Source: Porphyromonas somerae DSM 23386 (lineage in GTDB: Bacteria; Bacteroidota; Bacteroidia; Bacteroidales; Porphyromonadaceae). Taken from it: a stretch of DNA of 64,000 nt. Under the pieces are notes generated by a model. It ran no database searches and was not told where the DNA came from. It saw only the letters and a program-made list of their open reading frames with translations. The position numbers and the translations under genes are program-made. The stretch covers positions 1 to 64,000 of the forward strand of contig NZ_AQVC01000008.1 of assembly GCF_000372405.1 (NCBI RefSeq), read 5' to 3'. Of this stretch, positions 9,743 to 18,848 are shown piece by piece (positions within the stretch are counted from its first letter, which is position 1; the number at the start of each line of letters is the position of its first letter).

Positions 9743-9751
9743 TTGACCTCC

Positions 9752-11071
9752 CTATAGTAAAAATCTAATCACATCGTTGATATTGGCATAGAGTATCAAA
9801 AGGATCAATAAAATCATGCCAAATATCTGAAGTCTCGTCTGCCACTTGAGTGAGGGGGCTCGGCCGGTGATCGCCTCGTAGATTAAAAACATAATGTGGC
9901 CGCCATCCAATCCAGGGATAGGGAGGATATTCATCACCGCCAATATCACCGAGAGAAAAGCGGTCATCGCCCAAAAGGCGTGCCAATCTATCGTGGAAGG
10001 GAATAGGCTTCCTAAGGTGCCAAAGCCACCAAGGCTCTGTGCCCCTTCGGGGGTGGCTACATACTTCAGCTGGTCGGTGTAGTTATTCAACTGCTTACCC
10101 GCTTCACGCACTCCTACTGGGATCGACTCCAATAGTCCGTACTCTAGTTTTTCGGTCTTGAATAGTTTCGTTGGGGGCGTAAAAGCGATGCCTATCCCTT
10201 GCTCCTTATCTACATAACTGCGAATCTCTTCTTGAGCACCGCCTCGTATGATAGAGAGGGAGATGGTATCCCCTCTCAGCTCCTTGATCTTGGGGAGTAC
10301 CAGGGAGAGCCGATCCATCGCTTCGCCATTGATCGCTACAATCTCATCACCACGCTGAAGCCCTGCTGCAGCCCCTGCACTACTCGGCACAATGGAATCG
10401 ATGCGAGCCGGTAGATCCATGGCGAAAAAGGGCTCTTTGCTCGCCAATACTGCCCTCATAAAGTCCACTGGAATGGCCACCTCTACCCGCTTGCCTTCAC
10501 GCTCCACGGTGAGGGTCTCCCCATTGGCAATCTCTTGCAGAATGGAGCCCTCAAAGTAGGCGAGCTCTTTGCCATCTACTGCTACCGGGAGGTCGCCATC
10601 TTGCAATCCCATTTGATGCCCTACGCTGGAGTACTTCAAGCAGCTATCCACCTCCTTCATCGGTAGCTTCTCCACGCCCCAATGGTAGGCAATGCCACCA
10701 TAGATGAGCATAGCTAGGAGTACATTGAAGAGCACACCTCCCACCATCACGAGGAACCGTTGCCACACTGGTTTGCTCCTAAATTCCCATGGTTTTGGTT
10801 CACTCTCTAGACCCTCTAGAGCCAGAGACTCATCCACCATGCCATTGATTTTGCAGTAACCGCCGAGAGGCAACCAGCCCACACCGTATTCTGTCTCGCT
10901 TCGCTTCGGACGGAACCGAAAGAGTGCTTTGCCCCCTACGTCAAAGAATAAGAAAAACTTATCCACTCTGATCTTGAAAAGGCGAGCAAAGAGGAAGTGC
11001 CCCAACTCATGTACCGTCACCAGTATAGATAGAGCTAGTAGTAGCTGTATTACTTTTAGTAGTATCCCCAT
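9752..11071 (-). CDS. rseP: site-2 intramembrane protease RseP
   Basis: 439-residue zinc metalloprotease of the RseP/S2P family, which cleaves anti-sigma factors or signal-peptide remnants within the inner membrane. HELGH in the first membrane segment (about residue 21) supplies the zinc ligands, and NILPIPGLDGGH near the C terminus is the second active-site motif. One clear PDZ domain and one degenerate one lie between. The start MGILLKVIQ at 11071 is chosen because an upstream extension is highly charged and unlike the family. dxr lies 10 bp upstream, a conserved pairing. Confidence 0.95.
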   Translation of the reverse strand: MGILLKVIQLLLALSILVTVHELGHFLFARLFKIRVDKFFLFFDVGGKALFRFRPKRSETEYGVGWLPLGGYCKINGMVDESLALEGLESEPKPWEFRSKPVWQRFLVMVGGVLFNVLLAMLIYGGIAYHWGVEKLPMKEVDSCLKYSSVGHQMGLQDGDLPVAVDGKELAYFEGSILQEIANGETLTVEREGKRVEVAIPVDFMRAVLASKEPFFAMDLPARIDSIVPSSAGAAAGLQRGDEIVAINGEAMDRLSLVLPKIKELRGDTISLSIIRGGAQEEIRSYVDKEQGIGIAFTPPTKLFKTEKLEYGLLESIPVGVREAGKQLNNYTDQLKYVATPEGAQSLGGFGTLGSLFPSTIDWHAFWAMTAFLSVILAVMNILPIPGLDGGHIMFLIYEAITGRAPSLKWQTRLQIFGMILLILLILYANINDVIRFLL

Positions 11072-11081
11072 ATTTTTTCGT

Positions 11082-12236
11082 CTAAATCCCTTCGTACCAC
11101 GCTTGTGCAATGGCTCTTGCTTGGCCATCTGCCTCCGCAAGGATTGCTAGGCTAGAGGCATTTCGCTCAGGGGCCACCTCCATGGTATGCTTGATGATGC
11201 GTGGAATGTCTGTAAATCGTATTTTCCCTTGCAAAAAGCGCTCCACCGCCACCTCATTGGCTGCATTCATGGTACAAGGACTAGTGCCTCCCCTTTCAAG
11301 AGCCTCGTAAGCAAGTGAGAGGCAAGGGAAGTCGTCTCGGCGAGGTGCTTCCAGAGTGAGGTGGCTCATCTGCTCCACTGTGAGTAGTGGGCGAGCTCCC
11401 TCTAGCCTTTGCGGATAAAGCAAGGCGTAGGCAATAGGGTGCCGCATATCGGGATAGGAGAGCTGTGCTTTGATGCTGCCATCTCGGTAGCCCACCATAG
11501 AGTGGATGATACTTTGGCGGTGCACCACTACCTCAATAGCACTAGCAGGTACATTGAATAGGTGGTGTGCCTCAATCATCTCCAGCCCCTTATTCATCAT
11601 AGTGGCGGAGTCAATGGTCACCTTAGGTCCCATATTCCAGTTGGGATGCTTTAGAGCCATCTCGGGGGTCACCTCGCTAAGTGCTTCCTTGGGTAGGTCT
11701 ACAAAGGGACCACCCGAAGCGGTGAGATAGATCTTCTCCACCGCACTCATCTGCTCTCCTTGTAGGCATTGGTAGATGGCGGAGTGCTCCGAATCTACAG
11801 GAAGGATTAGTGACCCATGCTGCCGACAAAGTTGCTTGATCAATTCACCTGCTACCACCAGAGTCTCCTTATTGGCAAGGCCAATGGTACGACCACTCTC
11901 TATGGCACTGATGGTGGGCTCTAACCCAGCAAAACCTACCATAGCGGTCAGTACCATATCGGCATCAATAGAGCCTGCCAGCTCCACGATGGCTTCCCTT
12001 CCTGCTAGTACCTCAATATCTAGCCCCTTGAGGGCTTTCTTCAGCTCCTTTTCGTGTGCTTTATTGCCAATAGCGACTACCGCGGGGCCGAACTTCTTCG
12101 CCTGCTCTACCAAGGCATCCACACTATTATTGGCCACTAGGGCGTGTACCCTTAGTTGGTCAGAATGTTGCTCCACCACTTCAAGGGCCTGCGTGCCAAT
12201 GGAACCAGTAGAGCCAAGTATCGTTACACTTCTCAT
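11082..12236 (-). CDS. dxr: 1-deoxy-D-xylulose 5-phosphate reductoisomerase
   Basis: 384-residue DXR, which converts DXP to MEP in the non-mevalonate isoprenoid pathway using NADPH. The N-terminal NADPH fold shows ILGSTGSIGTQAL. The metal/substrate motifs PVDSEHSAIYQCL, TASGGPF and KHPNWNMGPKVTIDSATMMNKGLE are intact. Length is usual for the family. It appears to be the first gene of a six-gene run (dxr, rseP, mutS2, DUF5063, rfbD, prfC). Confidence 0.97.
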   Translation of the reverse strand: MRSVTILGSTGSIGTQALEVVEQHSDQLRVHALVANNSVDALVEQAKKFGPAVVAIGNKAHEKELKKALKGLDIEVLAGREAIVELAGSIDADMVLTAMVGFAGLEPTISAIESGRTIGLANKETLVVAGELIKQLCRQHGSLILPVDSEHSAIYQCLQGEQMSAVEKIYLTASGGPFVDLPKEALSEVTPEMALKHPNWNMGPKVTIDSATMMNKGLEMIEAHHLFNVPASAIEVVVHRQSIIHSMVGYRDGSIKAQLSYPDMRHPIAYALLYPQRLEGARPLLTVEQMSHLTLEAPRRDDFPCLSLAYEALERGGTSPCTMNAANEVAVERFLQGKIRFTDIPRIIKHTMEVAPERNASSLAILAEADGQARAIAQAWYEGI

Positions 12237-12275
12237 ATCTTTCTATACTATTTGCCCCAATCTACGAGACAAGTA

Positions 12276-12283
12276 CAAAGTTA
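12276..12283 (-). promoter_or_regulatory. possible -7 box upstream of dxr
   Basis: On the minus strand TAACTTTG matches the TAnnTTTG consensus, about 40 bp upstream of the dxr start. No clear -33 TTTG was found, so this is tentative. Confidence 0.4.
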
Positions 12284-12410
12284 CCAAATTCTCCCGACCT
12301 ATCTAGCTCATCGTTTGCTCTAAAAGGAAGGATAAAATTTTATGTTGAAGCAAGTGCTATTTGACTGCGAATTATGATGCAATAAACCGATAGGTAAAGT
12401 AAGCAAAAGT

Positions 12411-12490
12411 TGAGTTGCAACTAAGCAATTGCCGAGATGCAACAAAGCAAATGCTTAGTTGCAACTAACCGATTGCTTAGTTGCATCTCA
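12411..12490. repeat. 22-bp palindromic array, copy B (3.6 units)
   Basis: Units start at 12411, 12433, 12455 and 12477 (partial), an exact 22-bp period. Cores are TGAGTTGCAACTAA, CGAGATGCAACAAA, TTAGTTGCAACTAA and TTAGTTGCATCTCA. Linkers are GCAATTGC, GCAAATGC and CCGATTGC. GCAAAAGT precedes the first unit. The gap 12237-12892 otherwise holds a MITE and the glyA terminator, and no gene. Confidence 0.92.
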
Positions 12491-12571
12491 ATATTCGATA
12501 ATATATAGTGCTTTATTCCAGTGAGTTATAAATGGGCTTTTGATGCCTTTCAGCTGAACTGAAATCAATAA

Positions 12572-12779
12572 GAGACTGTTGCACGAAGGCGATCTGCTGC
12601 GTTGCTTTCGGAATTCGGGCCTCGGTCACGTACATAAGTACGCTCCCTTCAGCCCTGTGGGGCCTTGGTGCCCTGCGTGCACCTTGCCCTCATCCTCAGG
12701 CCTTGCATCTCGTCCTTCGTGCAAAGTCTCGGCACATTTGAAGCAAATGTGCGAGAATGGCACTTTGTGCAACATTCTC
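12572..12779. mobile_element. MITE-like element, copy 2
   Basis: A 208-bp relative of the element at 110-283, with nearly identical ends (GAGACTGTTGCACGAAGG ... TTTGTGCAACATTCTC) and the same internal hairpin GCACATTTG-AAG-CAAATGTGC. It differs mainly by about 35 extra bases in the middle (near 12650-12690). Flanks CAATAA and AATGAA do not form a clean target duplication. It sits 81 bp after array B. No coding capacity. Confidence 0.75.
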
Positions 12780-12825
12780 AATGAAGAATACATACAACCC
12801 TTGTTGGGTATGGATATAAAAGAGC

Positions 12826-12859
12826 TACCCCCGAGAGAAGAGGTCTTCTCACGGGGGTA
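12826..12859 (-). terminator. terminator downstream of glyA
   Basis: Perfect TACCCCCG / CGGGGGTA outer stem with a further AGAAG/CTTCT inner stem. On the minus strand it is followed by a T-rich run (CTCTTTTATA). Confidence 0.8.
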
Positions 12860-12892
12860 ATTATTTATATTATATATATGAGTGATGGGGGA

Positions 12893-14173
12893 TTACCAAG
12901 CGAATAGAGGTCTGTGGCTCATCATCTCATTTACCTCGGCGCGTACCGTGGCAATCACCTTTTCATCGGTAGGTGCGGTGAGGACACGGTGGATCTTGCG
13001 AACCACTTCGCGTGCTTCCTCTTCCTTCAGCCCTCGGGTGGTGAGGGCTGGTGCTCCTACGCGGATACCACTAGTTTGGAAAGCCGAGCGGGTGTCAAAT
13101 GGTACCATGTTCTTATTGATGGTGATATCGGCTGTGCCGAGTGCAGTCTCTGCCACACGTCCGGTAAGGTCGGGGAAGTTTTGGCGGAGGTCTACCAGCA
13201 TCAAGTGGTTATCGGTACCATTGGAGATCACCTTATAGCCTAGCTCAACAAAGGTCTCGGCCATAGCAGCGGCGTTCTTGAGTACTTGCTTTTGGTAATC
13301 CTTGAACTCTGGCTGTAGTGCTTCGCCAAAGGCTACTGCCTTTGCTGCGATGATGTGCTCTAGTGGTCCACCTTGTAGCCCTGGGAATACGGCAGAGTCG
13401 AGAAGTGAAGTGAAGGTGCGGGTCTCACCCTTCTTGGTCTTCTTGCCCCAAGGATTCTCAAAGTCTTTGCCAACGAGGATGATACCACCACGTGGGCCAC
13501 GGAGGGTCTTGTGTGTAGTAGAGGTGACTACGTGAGCATACTTCACTGGGTTTTTGAGTAGACCAGCAGCGATAAGTCCTGCGGGATGTGCCATATCTAC
13601 CCAAAGGATAGCACCTACCTCATCGGCAATGGCACGCATCCGCTCATAATCCCACTCGCGAGAGTAGGCTGAGCCACCACCTACGATGAGTTTTGGCTTG
13701 TGCTGCTTTGCGAGCTTCTCCATCTCGTCGTAATCAATACGACCATCGCTCTCCTTTACGTTGTAGGCTACTGGATGATAAATGATGCCCGAGCTATTAA
13801 CTAGAGACCCATGGGTGAGGTGACCACCGTGGTCAAGGTTGAGACCCATGAAAGTATCTCCTGGCTGTAGGCAGGTGAGGTAAATAGGGTTATTGGCCTG
13901 TGCACCAGAGTGGGGCTGAACATTGGCCCAGACAGCTCCGTAGATCTCTTTGAGCCGATCAATGGCCAGCTGCTCGGATTGGTCTACGATCTCGCATCCA
14001 CCATAGTACCTCTTGCCAGGGTAGCCCTCGGCATACTTATTGGTCATCACGCTTCCCATCGCTTCCATCACTTGGTCGCTCACGAAGTTTTCGGATGCGA
14101 TAAGCTCTAGACCCTTTGTCTGTCTCGCTCTCTCTTGTGCAATCAGGTCAAATACCTTCTCGTCTCTTTTCAT
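12893..14173 (-). CDS. glyA: serine hydroxymethyltransferase
   Basis: 426-residue PLP enzyme interconverting serine and glycine with tetrahydrofolate, the main supply of one-carbon units. The PLP-lysine motif [14 protein letters not shown] is intact, as are [10 protein letters not shown], the N-terminal [10 protein letters not shown] and C-terminal [13 protein letters not shown]. The ATG at 14173 (MKRDEKVFD) is chosen over an upstream TTG. It is transcribed alone, with a tRNA-Ser gene 109 bp upstream on the same strand. Confidence 0.97.
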   Translation of the reverse strand: MKRDEKVFDLIAQERARQTKGLELIASENFVSDQVMEAMGSVMTNKYAEGYPGKRYYGGCEIVDQSEQLAIDRLKEIYGAVWANVQPHSGAQANNPIYLTCLQPGDTFMGLNLDHGGHLTHGSLVNSSGIIYHPVAYNVKESDGRIDYDEMEKLAKQHKPKLIVGGGSAYSREWDYERMRAIADEVGAILWVDMAHPAGLIAAGLLKNPVKYAHVVTSTTHKTLRGPRGGIILVGKDFENPWGKKTKKGETRTFTSLLDSAVFPGLQGGPLEHIIAAKAVAFGEALQPEFKDYQKQVLKNAAAMAETFVELGYKVISNGTDNHLMLVDLRQNFPDLTGRVAETALGTADITINKNMVPFDTRSAFQTSGIRVGAPALTTRGLKEEEAREVVRKIHRVLTAPTDEKVIATVRAEVNEMMSHRPLFAW

Positions 14174-14282
14174 GTTTCTTGTAAATTGCAAGTAGTATAA
14201 ATATTGTGTATTTCTCTTAAGTCATTGGTTGTTCCCACAAACGGTGTTGTGCTCTATGACGTTGATTTCAGAGTGCTATTAG

Positions 14283-14369
14283 CGGAGAGGGAGGGATTCG
14301 AACCCCCGGTAGCACTAGTGCTACAACGGATTTCGAATCCGCCGCATTCGTCCACTCTGCCACCTCTCC
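14283..14369 (-). tRNA. tRNA-Ser (CGA anticodon)
   Basis: 87-nt class II tRNA. The acceptor GGAGAGG pairs with CCTCTCC, with discriminator G. The anticodon loop TTCGAAA gives CGA, reading UCG serine codons. A long variable arm (GTAGCACTAGTGCTAC, itself palindromic) and T-loop GGTTCGAATCC are present. CCA is not encoded. Confidence 0.96.
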
Positions 14370-14452
14370 AATAAATGGATTTGCAATGTTACCAAAAATA
14401 TCTGTAATAGGGAGCATTCTATGGCCCTTTTTTGGGAACGTTACTGTCTGTG

Positions 14453-14485
14453 TTGTCTCGTTAAATGAATTATTTCGTACATTTG
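14453..14485 (+). promoter_or_regulatory. possible promoter for the sulfatase gene
   Basis: TACATTTG at 14478-14485 matches TAnnTTTG. A TTG lies 22 bp upstream (14453-14455), a slightly long spacer. The resulting leader to the ATG at 14591 would be about 100 nt. Confidence 0.4.
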
Positions 14486-14590
14486 TGCCAATTTTGAGAG
14501 AAGACTATTGGAATGTTTTTTATAGAAGTACTATCATGAGGTGGTATCTCTATTGGGAGAGCATTCTCAATTAATAAGGATTTGTATTGA

Positions 14591-16591
14591 ATGTGGACGA
14601 CAAATAAACGCTGGGTAGTCCTCCTTTGGCACACGATTCTTGCATTATTGATGATGCAGCTGTGTCGCTTGGTCTACTTTTATTATAATTATAGCCTCTT
14701 TTCAGAGATAGGGGTGGGGCAATTGCTAAGATTGATGCAGGGGGGCTTGCTCTTGGATATGATGGCGGTGGCTTATGGGTTTCTGCTCTATTATATTATG
14801 GTGGGAGTGGGCCAGTTCTTACCTAGTAGGGTAGAGGAATATGGTTGGTATAGAGGGGTGCGGCATGCAGCCTACTTCGTGCCTTACGTACTCTTTACTT
14901 TTGCCAATATCTCTGATGCGGGCTATTATCCCTTTGTCTATAGGCGGATTAATCGCGATGTATTCAGTGAGTTTGAAGGGGCTAACTTTGGCTCTCTGTA
15001 TGGTGAGTTTATTGTGGATTACTGGCCTCTGACGGTAGCCTTTGCTTTGATTATACTGCTAGGTGTCTTTGGGTATCGGATGGTTCGCTTTGAGCGTAAG
15101 CCTATAGGGGATACTCTTTCGTGGCGAGATGGATTGTTGCCTCTTATTCTGGTGATTGTGTTGCTGCCTTTTTGGTATTTGGGTGGTAAGAGCTTTAGTG
15201 ATCTGATGGCATTGAGCGCTCGCTATATGAGTGATTTTAAGCAGTTCCCAATTGTGCTTAATTCTCCTGTGACAATTTTGAAGGATGGCTCGGAGCGGCA
15301 GGAGTATTCCTTTTACTCTGAGGCAGAATTGTCTCGCCACTTTACTCCTTATTATAAGGCAGCACCTCTCTCGGACAGTGATACCCTTTTTGCCTCTATG
15401 CGTGGGCGAAATGTGGTGATTATCCAGATGGAGAGCATGGCTAAGGAGTTTGTAGGGTTCTTCAATAAAGAGACTTCAAATGGCCATAGCCTCACTCCAT
15501 TCCTTGACCGACTTTTACCTGAGACCTTGTACGCCCAGTATGGGTTTGCCTCGGGGAAGCGGTCGATTGATTCTTTCCCCGCTATTTATATCTCTATGCC
15601 TACTTTTGGAGCTACTTTTAATAACCGAAGTCGGCTGGAGAAGGACTTTGAGCACTATACCAGCTACGATACTGGGCTGCCTCGTTCGCTAAAGAATAGT
15701 GGTTATGACCTGAAGTTTTATCACGGTGATCGTGAGGGGATGATGGGCTTCTTTGAGATGCTGGAGCGAGTGGGGGTGGAAAAGCAGTACACGGCTGAGA
15801 GCTATGATAAGGAGTATACCGATGCTGCGAACGACCGAATAGGGATGGCGGGGTCGGCGGTGCATGACCTGCCATTTAGTTTGGCCATGGCTAAGGATAT
15901 TGAAAGTCTGAAGCAGCCATTTGGGGCGTTTTACTTCTCGCTTTCTAATCACAATCCTTTTGTGCTGCCTGATGAGTTTGAGGAAAAGTTTGAGGGAAGA
16001 AGTCTGCCGATACATCGCACAGTGCAGTATGCCGACTTTGCTCTTGAGAAGTTCTTTGAAAGGGTAAAGGAGGAACCGTGGTACCAGAATACACTTTTCG
16101 TCTTGACCGCCGACCATACTAGTGTGAGCGATGAACCTCTATACCAGTGCTTGCCTGGTAAGGCGGCGGTACCGATTGCGTTCTTTGATCCTCAAGGAAA
16201 ACTAAAAGGCTGTGTTGATGAGTATGTGGTGCAGCATACCGATATCCTGCCCACGCTCTTGTATCTGCTTGGGATCACTGATCCTGTGCTAAGCTATGGG
16301 GCGAATATTTTTGATAAAAAGGCGGAGCATATAGGGCTCAACTTTTACTATAATCAGTACCTGCTATTTGCAAAGGAGGTGACTGTGGCAATGACGCCTT
16401 ATGGCGAAGTGAGAGTGGAGGCACCAGTAGCTCGCCTGCAAACGGGGCCTGGAGCTGACGTGATGCCGAATGACTCTATTGTGGCACATTATACGCATCT
16501 GCTTCAGGCTATTGTACAGGACTATAATCACCGTGTGCATCGAACCTCTTTCTCCATCAAAGATGTGGTGCCGAAGGAGTCAGAGCAGTAA
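14591..16591 (+). CDS. LTA synthase-like membrane sulfatase (phosphoglycerol transferase type)
   Basis: 666-residue membrane enzyme of the LtaS/sulfatase superfamily. About five N-terminal membrane segments span residues 8-215; the extracytoplasmic catalytic domain follows (about 270-590). Motifs are VVIIQMESMAKEFVG (metal-binding Glu), GKRSIDSFPAI (candidate Ser/Thr nucleophile), FYHGDREGMMGF and FVLTADHTS (Asp-His metal ligands). In Gram-negatives such proteins transfer phosphoglycerol or phosphoethanolamine to glycans or lipids; the acceptor here is unknown. It is monocistronic and ends at a terminator shared with the convergent crp-like gene. Confidence 0.85.
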   Translation: MWTTNKRWVVLLWHTILALLMMQLCRLVYFYYNYSLFSEIGVGQLLRLMQGGLLLDMMAVAYGFLLYYIMVGVGQFLPSRVEEYGWYRGVRHAAYFVPYVLFTFANISDAGYYPFVYRRINRDVFSEFEGANFGSLYGEFIVDYWPLTVAFALIILLGVFGYRMVRFERKPIGDTLSWRDGLLPLILVIVLLPFWYLGGKSFSDLMALSARYMSDFKQFPIVLNSPVTILKDGSERQEYSFYSEAELSRHFTPYYKAAPLSDSDTLFASMRGRNVVIIQMESMAKEFVGFFNKETSNGHSLTPFLDRLLPETLYAQYGFASGKRSIDSFPAIYISMPTFGATFNNRSRLEKDFEHYTSYDTGLPRSLKNSGYDLKFYHGDREGMMGFFEMLERVGVEKQYTAESYDKEYTDAANDRIGMAGSAVHDLPFSLAMAKDIESLKQPFGAFYFSLSNHNPFVLPDEFEEKFEGRSLPIHRTVQYADFALEKFFERVKEEPWYQNTLFVLTADHTSVSDEPLYQCLPGKAAVPIAFFDPQGKLKGCVDEYVVQHTDILPTLLYLLGITDPVLSYGANIFDKKAEHIGLNFYYNQYLLFAKEVTVAMTPYGEVRVEAPVARLQTGPGADVMPNDSIVAHYTHLLQAIVQDYNHRVHRTSFSIKDVVPKESEQ

Positions 16592-16612
16592 GTAAAGCCT
16601 ATATATAAGGAA

Positions 16613-16656
16613 TACCGCTATCAATGAGCTTTGAGCCATTGATAGCGGTAGTTTCT
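16613..16656. terminator. bidirectional terminator
   Basis: 14-bp perfect inverted repeat TACCGCTATCAATG / CATTGATAGCGGTA around a 10-base loop, between the sulfatase and the convergent Crp/Fnr gene, followed by a short T-rich stretch. Confidence 0.85.
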
Positions 16657-16674
16657 TGAGCTTTTGGGGGGCGG

Positions 16675-17361
16675 TTAGATGGAGTCTCTTAGTTTCTTTA
16701 TGTCTAGTACTTCGCCAAACCCTCTGGTGTAGTAGATTGCTCCATCACTAGCCAATTCTGAAATAACTCTTGAGAGAGCCGAGCGGGTCACCCCAAAGTA
16801 CTTTGCAAGTGAAGTGACGCTCATGTCGAGCGAGAAGTAGCCACTTGGCTCCATCTTTTGTAGGATAAAGTAAGCTAGCTTTCCCTTGATCTTGCGGATG
16901 GAGAATATCTGTAGCTGCTGACTAAGCCCGTAGATAAGGTTGCTACTAAAGGTGAGAAAACCTCTGCGGAAGGTGGGGCACTCTTCCAAAAGCTTCTCAA
17001 CAATTTCACGGTCATAGTATTCTATTTCGCAGTCTTTGACGGCGATGATATCGTTGGCAAATCGCTGCTCTGATGAGTAGAGAAGTGAGGCAATGAGCGG
17101 AAAAGGAGCTTCGTGCTCATTGGTGTAGAGCCGATCTCCAGTGGGAGAAACTACCTCAATACGTACTACTCCCTTGGTGAGTAGCACGAGGGAGTCAATG
17201 GAATCGCCTTGATGCGCGACAAATTGGCCCGACCGAAATCTCTCTACCTTAGTAGGGGCACATTGAAGTCTTTCTGTCAATTCGGCGAGCTCCTCTTGGT
17301 TATGCTTGCTACCGCAAAAGTACTCAAGGAGAGCTGAGTGTTTGCTAGTTATTGTATTCAT
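16675..17361 (-). CDS. Crp/Fnr family transcriptional regulator
   Basis: 228-residue regulator with an N-terminal cyclic-nucleotide-binding-type beta-roll (about 35-130; RFRSGQFVAHQGDSIDSLVLL) and a C-terminal winged helix (about 150-225; VTSLAKYFGVTRSALSRVI is the recognition helix region). No clustered cysteines for an Fnr-type Fe-S cluster are seen, so the sensed signal is unclear. It is divergent from the ATPase-nifJ pair across about 215 bp and could regulate that intergenic region, which is inference. Confidence 0.88.
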   Translation of the reverse strand: MNTITSKHSALLEYFCGSKHNQEELAELTERLQCAPTKVERFRSGQFVAHQGDSIDSLVLLTKGVVRIEVVSPTGDRLYTNEHEAPFPLIASLLYSSEQRFANDIIAVKDCEIEYYDREIVEKLLEECPTFRRGFLTFSSNLIYGLSQQLQIFSIRKIKGKLAYFILQKMEPSGYFSLDMSVTSLAKYFGVTRSALSRVISELASDGAIYYTRGFGEVLDIKKLRDSI

Positions 17362-17387
17362 CTTGTAGGGTTACTTTGTATTTTTGT

Positions 17388-17395
17388 CAAAGTTA
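17388..17395 (-). promoter_or_regulatory. possible -7 box of the Crp/Fnr gene
   Basis: Minus-strand TAACTTTG fits TAnnTTTG, 27 bp upstream of the start. No matching -33 element was seen. Confidence 0.4.
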
Positions 17396-17519
17396 GTCAT
17401 TTTTTATTTGACTGAATAATATAATGGCGACTATTTTTTTGTCCCATCCTAGTTCAAGGGCATAATTAATGGAACTTGGTTGTCTTTCGTGATTAAATAC
17501 CTTTTTCTGTAATCTGTAG

Positions 17520-17550
17520 TTGTCAAATTCAGTATTTAGAGGTATCTTTG
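17520..17550 (+). promoter_or_regulatory. Bacteroidota-type promoter of the ATPase gene
   Basis: TTG at 17520-17522, a 20-bp spacer, then TATCTTTG at 17543-17550. The ATG follows 25 bp downstream. Confidence 0.65.
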
Positions 17551-17575
17551 CAGTGGGAAATAAATACTATGTCGG

Positions 17576-18802
17576 ATGAATGGCATTCTGAGTGGAGATA
17601 TGTGCCTTGAGTTGAAGGGCGTGGAGCGGTCGGAAGCAGGTCTACAGGGCTGTGCTTCGAGCCGTGATTGCACTTTACACTGCCTTGCCTCTGCCGAAAA
17701 GTTGCCACTTATTTGTATCCGTGGTACACGCGGTATCGGTAAGACGCACCAATTGATGCAGATGGGTCAACTGCTCACTAGCCAAAAAGGTGAGCGGGCT
17801 ATTTATGTCAACCTCAACCACTTCTACTTCTCAAGCCATACAATCTATCACTTTGCGAAGGGATTTTACCACGAAGGTGGGCGGATACTTCTGCTAGATC
17901 AAGTATTTAAGTATCCAGGCTGGGCAGAGGAGTTGATGCAATGCCGTAAAGAATTACCTGAGCTGATTATTGTCTTCACCGCATCTAGTGTGATGACGCT
18001 GGAGGAGTATCCAGAGCTCAAGGGGGAAATGAAGATTTGTGACCTTCACGGGTTCTCTTATCGTGAGTATCTCAATAATCACTACAACCTTTCGCTCCCT
18101 ACCGTGACTATTGACCAGATTTTTTTTGATTATCAGTCAATTGAGAAGATGGTAAGGCGGCAGGTTGATCCGTGGCTAGCTTTGGATGGATACATCGGCA
18201 AAGGGTACTATCCACATCGGGAGGAGGCAGTTCTTTTCGCGGAGGACCTTGCGAAGAATATGAATATGCTGTTGGAGGTAGACTTGGTTTATATCCGTCA
18301 GATTGCCCCTACCTATCTACCAAAGTTGCGTAAGTTGCTTTACCTAGTGAGCGGGCAGCGTGATGGAGTGACGAATGTATCTTCTCTCAGTGAAGCAATA
18401 GATACCAGTAGAGCTACGGTGATGAACTATCTGAAGTATCTCTCCGATGCTCGGCTGATACGCCTAATATATAAGGAGGGTGGGGAGTATCCCAAGAAGC
18501 CCGATAGAGTCTTTCTTAATGATACCAATATCCTAAGGGTGATCAGAGAGGAGGAGCCACAGCCACTTTTGGAGGCAAAGACACTCTTTCTAGCAAGTGT
18601 GCTAGATGCGGGGCTGGAGGTGAATCTAGCCGATGAATCGGGTGTGGACTTCGTGATCAATGGAAAGCTCCCAGTGCGTTTTATCTGTAAAGGGGTGCGT
18701 CGTAGAAGCACTCCCTCCGACACGCTTAATATCCTTTGTAGCGACGAAGTGAATGGCGACATAGCGGGAGTGCCTATCTGGATGTTTGGACTACTATATT
18801 AA
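17576..18802 (+). CDS. AAA family ATPase with winged-helix region
   Basis: 408-residue ATPase resembling the AAA_14/DUF4143 group common in Bacteroidota. Walker A is RGTRGIGKTHQLM (about residues 49-61) and the Walker B-like strand is GRILLLDQV. VFTASSVM resembles sensor I. Residues about 265-305 (VTNVSSLSEAIDTSRATVMNYL) look like a DNA-binding winged helix, and the C-terminal 100 residues resemble a degenerate nuclease-like DUF4143 domain. Its biological role is unknown. The start is ATG 17576; it ends 46 bp before nifJ. Confidence 0.75.
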   Translation: MNGILSGDMCLELKGVERSEAGLQGCASSRDCTLHCLASAEKLPLICIRGTRGIGKTHQLMQMGQLLTSQKGERAIYVNLNHFYFSSHTIYHFAKGFYHEGGRILLLDQVFKYPGWAEELMQCRKELPELIIVFTASSVMTLEEYPELKGEMKICDLHGFSYREYLNNHYNLSLPTVTIDQIFFDYQSIEKMVRRQVDPWLALDGYIGKGYYPHREEAVLFAEDLAKNMNMLLEVDLVYIRQIAPTYLPKLRKLLYLVSGQRDGVTNVSSLSEAIDTSRATVMNYLKYLSDARLIRLIYKEGGEYPKKPDRVFLNDTNILRVIREEEPQPLLEAKTLFLASVLDAGLEVNLADESGVDFVINGKLPVRFICKGVRRRSTPSDTLNILCSDEVNGDIAGVPIWMFGLLY

Positions 18803-18848
18803 CGAGATAAAAACAATATTATTTACAACCATATTAAAGGACAGTAAC

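Noticed and set aside
12411-12490. CRISPR array
   Set aside because: Repeats of 14 bp with 8-bp linkers from a small recurring set, only 2-4 units, dispersed in five places and no cas genes. Geometry does not fit CRISPR.
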